From Streptomyces cinerochromogenes (GTDB lineage: Bacteria; Actinomycetota; Actinomycetes; Streptomycetales; Streptomycetaceae): a stretch of 64,000 nt of DNA. The first letter of the stretch is position 1. Each line of letters opens with the position of its first letter. A model generated the notes under the pieces. It was given only the letters and a program-made list of their open reading frames with translations. It ran no database searches and had not been told where the DNA came from. The position numbers and the translations under genes were made by a program. The stretch lies in assembly GCF_014648635.1 (NCBI RefSeq), contig NZ_BMRM01000013.1:62001-126000 (forward strand), in the 5' to 3' direction. Positions 58,452-64,000 of the stretch are shown one piece after another.

Positions 58452-59102
58452 TCACTCGTCCGTCCGGTGGTCCAGGTGCCCGGCCACCGACACCACGCCG
58501 TCGACGCCTCGGCACAACTGCTCGATGACCGGGATCAGACTCCTGTACTCCACGGTCCCGGTGAGGGTCACCCGACCGTCGTGGACCTCCACCGTCACGT
58601 CCCGGGGGTCGACGGCCAGTGTGCGTCGCAGGAGATCTCCGGTGATCTCCTCGCGGATGGCCTCGTCCCGGCGCAGGAAGACCCGCAGCAGATCACCGCG
58701 GCTGACGATGCCCAGGAGCCGATCGGCCTCGTCCACCACGGGGAGCCGCTTGACGTGCTGGACCTCCATGAGCCGGGCGGCTTCGACCACGGTCCACTCG
58801 GGCCGCGCACACACCGCGGGAGCGGACATCAGCTCCTCGGCCCGGGCCCCCTCGGCCTTGGCCCGCTCCCACGCCTCCAGACGGGGAATGGGGGTCCTGC
58901 CCGAGGGATCGGCCTGGTCGGCGCTCTTGCGCAGCAGGTCCGCCTCGGACACCACGCCCACCGGACGGTCGAGCTCGTCCACCACGGGTACGGCGGTGAC
59001 GTCGTTCTCCTCCAGCAGCCTGACAAGGTCCTTGAACGGCGTGTCAGGCCGTGCCCGGACGACGTCCCGGGTCATGAGTTCCTCGACCGTTCGGTGGTGC
59101 AT
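58452..59102 (-). CDS. CBS-pair protein with a C-terminal BON domain
   Basis: A 216-residue protein with CBS1 (about 8-65; TVEELMTRDVVRARPDTPFK, AVPVVDELDRPVGVVSEADL), CBS2 (about 90-145; LMSAPAVCARPEWTVVEAAR, RLPVVDEADRLLGIVSRGDL) and BON (about 150-212; VDPRDVTVEVHDGRVTLTGT, VVSVAGHLDHRTDE). CBS pairs sense adenine nucleotides; BON domains bind membranes or partner proteins. CBS-only relatives such as Hrp1 (Rv2626c) are strongly hypoxia-induced. It lies 105 bases upstream of the tandem-Usp gene on the same strand. Confidence 0.92.
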   Translation of the reverse strand: MHHRTVEELMTRDVVRARPDTPFKDLVRLLEENDVTAVPVVDELDRPVGVVSEADLLRKSADQADPSGRTPIPRLEAWERAKAEGARAEELMSAPAVCARPEWTVVEAARLMEVQHVKRLPVVDEADRLLGIVSRGDLLRVFLRRDEAIREEITGDLLRRTLAVDPRDVTVEVHDGRVTLTGTVEYRSLIPVIEQLCRGVDGVVSVAGHLDHRTDE

Positions 59103-59648
59103 GGTGCCTCCCGGGTCCGGACGCCCACCGTGCGGACGGGGCCGCCGCCCCGCGACGGGCCGGCCCGCGCGGCGGGTGGGATACAGCACCATTCTGCGGA
59201 GAGTGCGGCGATCATGCGAACTCACCTCGGCGACCGGTGCCGTAAGCCCGGCGACCGGCGCCGCGAGCCGCGAGCCGCGACGACGAAGACCGGCGGCGCT
59301 ACCCGCCGGGTCGGTGCGGAAACGGAACCCGCGCCGGTGAACCGCGACGCGACGCCCACCCCGCCCTCCACCCCGCTGACGAGGCGCTCCGCGACCCGGA
59401 TGAGGGAGGTGTCGTGGACGGGGGCGCGGAGCGTGGCGATCCCCTCCCGCACCGACGCGGGCGTTCCGGAGGCCCCGGCTCGGCCGTTGCCTCGGGCAGC
59501 ACCGGGAGGCGGCCTCGGGCAACCTCGGGCCGGGCCGCGCGCCAGGCCGCCGTCTGTCCCGATCCGGTGGCGTGTCGCGGAGCCGGGCAGGCAGTGCGAC
59601 GGTATTCACAGGAGCCCCGGCGACCGGACGGGGAAGGCGGTGACGGCG
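59103..59648. promoter_or_regulatory. Divergent promoter region between the CBS-BON gene and a Usp gene
   Basis: About 545 bases. Two GC palindromes near the CBS-BON start, GGGGCCGCCGCCCC (59138-59151) and GGGCCGGCCC (59157-59166), could be weak DosR-like sites but may be chance in such GC-rich DNA. A BON-domain remnant occupies 59303-59452. Confidence 0.35.
59303..59452 (-). pseudogene. BON-domain remnant
   Basis: On the minus strand the frame reads VREGIATLRAPVHDTSLIRV, then AERLVSGVEGGVGVASRFTG, matching the second half of a BON domain (DGVVTL-x-G-x-V-x-D-x-x-L-x-x-V-x-x-L-V-x-x-VEGVV-x-V). There is no CBS part or first BON strand upstream and the tail after it is low complexity. It is probably a leftover of a second CBS-BON gene. 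Confidence 0.5.
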
Positions 59649-60524
59649 ATGGAACCCCCCTTGGTCGTGGGCGTCGACGGATCGGACTCCAGTCTCGCGG
59701 CCGTCGACTGGGCGGTCGACGAAGCGGCACGGCACGGGCTGCCGCTCCACCTCGTCCACGCCTCCCTGTGGGAGAGCTACGAGGGATCCGAACCGTCCTT
59801 CGGCACCGGCCGCCCGGCCGGGGAGGTCATGGCCGATCACATCGTCGCCTCGTGCGTGGAGCGTGCCCGGCGTCGCGATCCCGGGCTCAGGGTTTCCGGC
59901 ACGGCGCTGCCCGCGGATGCCGAGTCGGCGTTGCTGCGGCTGGGGCCGGAGGCGTTCGCCCTGGTCACGGGCGCACGCGGGCGCGGCGAGATCGCCGGGA
60001 TGCTGCTCGGGTCCGTCAGCCTCGCGGTGGCGGCTCGCGCCGTCTGCCCGGTCGTCGTCGTCCGGGGCGCGGAACCCAACCGCCGGGGAGCCTTCGGGCG
60101 CGTCGTGGTGGGGATCGGTGACGCGAGCGGCGGCGCGGGGGCCGTACGGTTCGCCGTCCGCGAGGCCGCGGTACGCGGCGGAACCCTGACGGCCGTGCGG
60201 GCCTGGCGCAACCCTGCCCAGGAACCGGTCGACCACATGCTGATCGCGGACGACGCGGCCCGGCTACGGGAGGAGCGGGCCGCCACCGGCCTCGACGACG
60301 CGCTGCGCACGGCCGTACGGGAGAACCCACAGGTCGACATCCGTCGCCGGCCGGCCGAGGGCCCCGCCCACCGGGTCCTGCTGGCGGCATCGGCCGAAGC
60401 CGACCTGGTCGTCGTCGGTGCCGCGCGCCGGCACGGCCACTTCGGTCTGCAACTCGGCAGGGTCGCCCACACGCTGCTGCACCACGCCGAGTGCCCGGTC
60501 GCCGTGGTCCCCCAGCCGGGCTGA
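59649..60524 (+). CDS. Universal stress protein, tandem domains
   Basis: A 291-residue protein of two Usp domains (about 1-145 and 150-290). Domain 1 starts PLVVGVDGSDSSLAAVDWAV and has the ATP loop VTGARGRGEIAGMLLGSVS (G-2x-G-9x-GS, intact). Domain 2 starts RVVVGIGDASGGAGAVRFAV with loop VVGAARRHGHFGLQLGRVAH, a degenerate version. ATG 59649 is chosen over GTG 59640; GGGGAAGGCG precedes both. It lies 54 bases upstream of the GH65 gene, so both may be one transcript. Confidence 0.92.
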   Translation: MEPPLVVGVDGSDSSLAAVDWAVDEAARHGLPLHLVHASLWESYEGSEPSFGTGRPAGEVMADHIVASCVERARRRDPGLRVSGTALPADAESALLRLGPEAFALVTGARGRGEIAGMLLGSVSLAVAARAVCPVVVVRGAEPNRRGAFGRVVVGIGDASGGAGAVRFAVREAAVRGGTLTAVRAWRNPAQEPVDHMLIADDAARLREERAATGLDDALRTAVRENPQVDIRRRPAEGPAHRVLLAASAEADLVVVGAARRHGHFGLQLGRVAHTLLHHAECPVAVVPQPG

Positions 60525-60578
60525 AGCCGGCCGGACCGTACGCGGACCCCATCACGGCCCACGGAGGAGAGGGAGAAG

Positions 60579-62984
60579 GTGGCGGAGCCGGAGTGGACCT
60601 GGGAGTGGACGGGTTACGACCCCGCCGCCGAGCGACTGCGTGAATCCCTCTGCACCCTGGGCAACGGCTACTTCGCGACGCGGGGCGCGGTTCCCGAGAG
60701 CCGGGCGGGTCTGGTGCACTGCCCGGGAACCTACGCCGCCGGGTGCTACAACCGCCTGGTGTCGACCGTGGCGGGACGGCAGGTGGTGAACGAGGACCTG
60801 GTCAACCTCCCGAACTGGCTGCCCTTCCGGTTCCGTCGGCGCCGCGCCGAGGGAACGTGGGGCCCGTGGTTCTCGCCCGACGCGCACGCCCTGCCGGACC
60901 ACCGGCACACCCTGGATCTGCGCCGCGCCACGCTCACCCGGACCTTCCGCCACCAGGGCGGGGATGCGGGGGTGCTCGGCGTCGAGCAGACCCGCCTGGT
61001 GCACATGGGAGACCCTCACCTGGCCTCGCTGCGCACGGTCTTCACGGCCGAGGACTGGTCGGGGGAGATCGAGATCGAGTCCGGCCTCGACGGCGAGGTC
61101 ATCAACGGCAACGTGCACCGGTACCGCGCTCTCGACCGCCGTCATCTGACCCTTGTGCGGACCGGGGCCGAGGAGCCCCACACGGTGTGGCTGAGCTGCC
61201 GGACCCGCACCTCGGACGTCACGGTCGCGCTGGCCGCGCGGACGACGGTCGCCGACGGGGCTCCTGCCTCGTCGGTGCTTCGTCCGGCCCGCCACCGCGC
61301 GCTCCACCACCTGGTCGTCCCGATCGCTCCCGGCCGCCCGGTCACCGTGGAGAAGACCGTGGCCCTGCACACCTCACGGGACACGGCGATCGGCGACCCG
61401 CTCGGCGAGGCGGTCGACCGGGTGTCCGCGGCCGCGGGTTTCCCCGCCCTGCTGGACTCCCATGCCGCCGCCTGGGCACGGTTGTGGCGGCGCGCGGACA
61501 TCCAGGTGCCCGGCGAGGCCGGCCGCATCCTGCGTTTCCACCTCTTCCACGTCCTGCAGACCCTCTCCCCGCACACCGCGGACCTGGATGTGGGGGTTCC
61601 CGCCCGGGGCCTGCACGGCGAGGCGTACCGGGGCCATGTCTTCTGGGACGAGTTGTTCGTCCTGCCGTACCTCGACCTGCACTTCCCGGAGGTCTCCCGC
61701 GCTCTGCTGAACTACCGGTACCGGCGCCTGCCACGGGCCTGCCGGGAGGCCGCCGCGGCCGGCCGGGCCGGCGCGATGTACCCGTGGCAGAGTGGCAGCG
61801 ACGGTCGCGAGGAGACCCAGGCGTGGCATCTCAACCCCCGCTCGGGCCGGTGGCTGCCCGACCACTCGCGGCTCCAGCACCACGTCGGCTCCGCCATCGC
61901 CTACAACGTGTGGCGGTACTGGGAAGCCACCGGGGACACCGAGTTCCTGCACAGCAAGGGCGCGGAGATGCTGCTGCAGATCGCCCGGTTCTGGGCCGAC
62001 CTGGCGGTCCTCGACCCCGGTACGGGTCGTTACCGCATCCGCGGCGTCGTCGGCCCCGACGAGTACCACGACGCCTATCCGGGTGCCGCCCGGCCAGGGC
62101 TGGACGACAACGCGTACACCAACGTCATGGCCGCCTGGGTCCTCACCCGCGCCCTGGACCTCCTGCGGCGCCTGCCCGCGTGGCGCCGCGACGAACTCTG
62201 CGACCGCGTCCGGCTGGAGGGCGAGGAACTCGCGAAGTGGGCGGAGGTGTCCCGGCGGTTGCGGGTGCCGTTCCACCAGGGCGTCATCAGCCAGTTCGAG
62301 GGCTACGACGTCCTCGCCGAGCTGGACTGGGAGGCCTACCGCGCCCGCTACGACAGCATCCGCCGGCTGGACCGGATCCTTGAGGCCGAGGGCGACACGG
62401 TCAACCGCTACAAGGCGTCCAAACAGGCCGACGTCCTCATGCTGGGCTACCTGTTCCCGCCTGCCGAGCTGCGGCACCTGTTCCGTCGTCTCGGGTACGG
62501 ACTCGACGACGAGACCTGGGGCCGGACCGTCGACTACTACCTCCGGCGCACCAGTCACGGCTCCACCCTCAGCGAGGTCGTCCACGGGTTCGTCCTCGCG
62601 CGAGCCAGGCGGTCCGAGGCGTGGCAGTACGCCCGCGAGGCCCTGGAGGCGGACATCGCCGACATCCAGGGGGGTACGACCGGTGAGGGCATCCATCTCG
62701 GGGCCATGGCCGGGACCCTCGACCTGGTGCAGCGCGGCCTGACGGGCCTGGAAGCGCGCGAGGACGCCCTGTGGCTGGACCCGGTGCCGCTTCCGGCGCT
62801 GTCCGAGTACGGCTTCTCGCTGCGCTACCGAGGCCACTGGGGTGTCAGCGTGCGGTGCCGGAGCGGGCGGTTGGAGATCGGTGTGCCCCACTCGGAGGAG
62901 ACTCCGATCCGTGTGGTGCTGGCCGGCCGCGCCGTGACCGTCGCGCCCGGGGAGACTCGCGCACTGGCACCCCGGGAGGACTGA
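60579..62984 (+). CDS. Glycoside hydrolase family 65 (maltose/trehalose/kojibiose phosphorylase type)
   Basis: An 801-residue cytoplasmic enzyme with an N-terminal beta-sandwich (about 1-265; LCTLGNGYFATRGAVPES), linker and (alpha/alpha)6 barrel (about 320-700), and a C-terminal beta-sheet domain. Catalytic acid Glu495 in VVGPDEYHDAY. The phosphate-contact motifs RTSHGSTLSEV and IQGGTTGEGIHLGAMAGT are present, so a phosphorylase that splits an alpha-disaccharide with inorganic phosphate is more likely than a hydrolase. The substrate cannot be told by eye. No beta-phosphoglucomutase gene is adjacent. GTG 60579 follows GGAGAGGGAGAAG. Rv2006, next to Rv2005c, also carries a GH65 domain. Confidence 0.9.
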   Translation: MAEPEWTWEWTGYDPAAERLRESLCTLGNGYFATRGAVPESRAGLVHCPGTYAAGCYNRLVSTVAGRQVVNEDLVNLPNWLPFRFRRRRAEGTWGPWFSPDAHALPDHRHTLDLRRATLTRTFRHQGGDAGVLGVEQTRLVHMGDPHLASLRTVFTAEDWSGEIEIESGLDGEVINGNVHRYRALDRRHLTLVRTGAEEPHTVWLSCRTRTSDVTVALAARTTVADGAPASSVLRPARHRALHHLVVPIAPGRPVTVEKTVALHTSRDTAIGDPLGEAVDRVSAAAGFPALLDSHAAAWARLWRRADIQVPGEAGRILRFHLFHVLQTLSPHTADLDVGVPARGLHGEAYRGHVFWDELFVLPYLDLHFPEVSRALLNYRYRRLPRACREAAAAGRAGAMYPWQSGSDGREETQAWHLNPRSGRWLPDHSRLQHHVGSAIAYNVWRYWEATGDTEFLHSKGAEMLLQIARFWADLAVLDPGTGRYRIRGVVGPDEYHDAYPGAARPGLDDNAYTNVMAAWVLTRALDLLRRLPAWRRDELCDRVRLEGEELAKWAEVSRRLRVPFHQGVISQFEGYDVLAELDWEAYRARYDSIRRLDRILEAEGDTVNRYKASKQADVLMLGYLFPPAELRHLFRRLGYGLDDETWGRTVDYYLRRTSHGSTLSEVVHGFVLARARRSEAWQYAREALEADIADIQGGTTGEGIHLGAMAGTLDLVQRGLTGLEAREDALWLDPVPLPALSEYGFSLRYRGHWGVSVRCRSGRLEIGVPHSEETPIRVVLAGRAVTVAPGETRALAPRED

Positions 62985-63038
62985 CGGAACGCGTCATCGG
63001 CGCATCCGGGGTTGCTGTTCCGGCTTTCGCGCCCCGGG

Positions 63039-63704
63039 TCAGTGCTCCTCCGTGTCGCACTGCCCGTTTCCGGCCTCGGAGGTCTCCGCGTCGGGCTGCG
63101 GTGCGGGGCCCAGCAGGACCTCGATCCCCGCGCGCAGGTAGCGCTCCAGGGCGGCGTCCGGTGCCGAGAGCAGAGCCGGGGGGCGGATCTCCGTACGCAT
63201 CAGACTGGTGCCGAGCATCCAGGCCGCCAGGAGTTCCGCTCTCAGGTCGGCGTCGGGGCCGCCGAGGCGGGAGGCCAGGCGCTTGGTGAACACCTCCGTG
63301 AAGTCCGCCCGCAGCCGGGCGACGGCCTCGTCCCTGCCGGAGGACCGCAGCACCGACAGCACCGGATGCGGGAAGTCGCCGTCCTTGGGCGCCCCCAGGA
63401 GCAGCGCGCAGAACCAGTCGGGGATCGTCTCGACCGGCTCCCGCAGCAGCGGCTCGAATATCTTGTCGGTGCCCGTCACGTCGTTGAACAGCGCCTCCTT
63501 CGAGCCGAAGTAGCGGTAGACGAGGGCGGCGTCCACGCCCACGTCGCCCGCGATGTCGCGCACGCTGGTGCCCTCGTAGCCGTACTTGCCGAAGCGGAAC
63601 GCCGCGGCGGCCCTGAGCGCGGTGCGCGTGCGCGAGGCCGAGCGCCTGTGGGCAGGCCGGCACGCCCCCGCCTTCGAGGCCTCGCCGTCGTGTGCTCCCG
63701 TCAC
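63039..63704 (-). CDS. TetR family transcriptional regulator
   Basis: A 221-residue protein with an N-terminal helix-turn-helix (about 28-75; ALRAAAAFRFGKYGYEGTSV, RDIAGDVGVDAALVYRYFGSKEALF as consecutive parts) and a C-terminal ligand-binding domain of the TetR_C_17-like type (about 85-205). GTG 63704 was chosen with GAAAGG about 11 bases upstream; the longer frame upstream is basic low-complexity sequence. A 10-base-arm inverted repeat lies 73 bases upstream. It probably controls itself and the gene beyond the window end. Confidence 0.87.
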   Translation of the reverse strand: MTGAHDGEASKAGACRPAHRRSASRTRTALRAAAAFRFGKYGYEGTSVRDIAGDVGVDAALVYRYFGSKEALFNDVTGTDKIFEPLLREPVETIPDWFCALLLGAPKDGDFPHPVLSVLRSSGRDEAVARLRADFTEVFTKRLASRLGGPDADLRAELLAAWMLGTSLMRTEIRPPALLSAPDAALERYLRAGIEVLLGPAPQPDAETSEAGNGQCDTEEH

Positions 63705-63776
63705 GTCACCGCACCTTTCGTCTCTGCGAACGTCCCGCCGTCCGCCCCATGTTCCAGTCTGGAGCGCCTGTCTCAA

Positions 63777-63809
63777 AAGTCACCGACCGATGTCACCAAT
63801 CGTTGACTT
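63777..63809. promoter_or_regulatory. Inverted repeat, putative TetR operator
   Basis: AAGTCACCGA (63777-63786) pairs with TCGTTGACTT (63800-63809) at nine of ten positions around a 13-base centre, in an AT-richer patch upstream of the TetR start. Further TGACTT half-sites occur near 63853. TetR autorepressors usually bind such repeats. Confidence 0.55.
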
Positions 63810-64000
63810 GTGTTCGCGCCGCATGCGATACCTGAGGCAGGTCAACGCTTGATGACTTGAGAACTCGCTGTACCGGGCCGTACGACGGGGTCGGCCCGTT
63901 CCAGGTCGCCCGCACGGCACGGCGGCGCACGTCCTCGACGCGCGTGCCCACGCCGCCGCGCGCGGGCCCCACCGACCGGAAATGGTGATCTTCTGTGTCT
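63810..64000. other. Right end of window, no gene recognised
   Basis: About 190 bases upstream of the TetR gene. It is probably the promoter region of a plus-strand gene starting beyond the window. No start codon with a ribosome binding site is evident. Confidence 0.3.

Noticed and set aside
59138..59166. GGGGCCGCCGCCCC and GGGCCGGCCC as further DosR-like boxes at the CBS-BON promoter
   Set aside because: They lack the AT-containing centre and the flanking TT/AA of the better sites, and such GC palindromes are expected by chance at this base composition.
1..64000. CRISPR array
   Set aside because: The tandem repeats seen (7801, 39139, 46539, 52531) are contiguous or single duplications without regular unique spacers, and no cas genes are present.
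1..64000. tRNA or rRNA genes
   Set aside because: No cloverleaf with the TTCRANY loop pattern and no rRNA-like stretch was noticed on reading both strands. A covariance-model search would be decisive.

Overview
The window reads as a stretch of a Streptomyces (or close actinomycete) chromosome. Codon third positions are almost all G or C, and GTG and TTG starts are common. It carries a stack of SpoIIE/RsbU-type phosphatases, a type III polyketide synthase, a P450-ferredoxin pair, secreted glycoside hydrolases and many TetR, AraC, GntR, LacI and PadR regulators. No rRNA, tRNA, CRISPR array, origin or intact transposon was found. The density of one-off accessory genes and gene remnants suggests a chromosome arm rather than the core.

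Layout. 0-1 kb: the start of an acyl-CoA dehydrogenase and a PadR regulator with a palindromic operator. 1-14 kb: five SpoIIE-type PP2C phosphatases, three of them fused to an RsbW-like ATPase, interleaved with a quinol-monooxygenase-like protein and a type III polyketide synthase. 14-24 kb: small proteins, a YdcF protein, a GlxA-type regulator next to a second-type GAPDH, a SUKH-like protein, a GNAT acetyltransferase with a possible leader peptide, an AraC regulator divergent from NAD(P)-binding reductases, and a secreted trypsin-like protease. 24.5-30.6 kb: a three-gene operon coding for a Cys-rich protein, a membrane protein and a 1581-residue TPR-CHAT protease. 31-37 kb: a PhyH dioxygenase with its AraC regulator, then a GH43-GH5 polysaccharide operon followed by a LacI gene that has lost its DNA-binding half. 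37-44 kb: ferredoxin-P450, GntR-MFS and an S9 peptidase.

44-63 kb is the most coherent block. It holds an FMN-binding oxidase, two zinc alcohol dehydrogenases, an Acg-type nitroreductase, two broken TrkA genes, three universal stress proteins, a CBS-BON protein, a complete four-subunit group 3b-type [NiFe] hydrogenase with its maturation protease, an Rv2004c-like kinase and a GH65 hydrolase/phosphorylase. Counterparts of many of these belong to the mycobacterial DosR dormancy regulon and to the OsdR-controlled stress cluster of S. coelicolor. Three DosR-like palindromes (46314, 46467, 54772) lie in its promoters, so I read it as a hypoxia/redox survival island.

The same region shows decay: a G8-tract frameshift and a scrambled Rossmann loop in the trkA pair, an in-frame amber codon that splits the Rv2004c-like gene, a BON remnant and a transposase remnant. 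Elsewhere there are a TetR tail and a truncated LacI. The hydrogenase small subunit carries an 18-bp minisatellite coding for an Ala/Pro-rich N-terminal extension.
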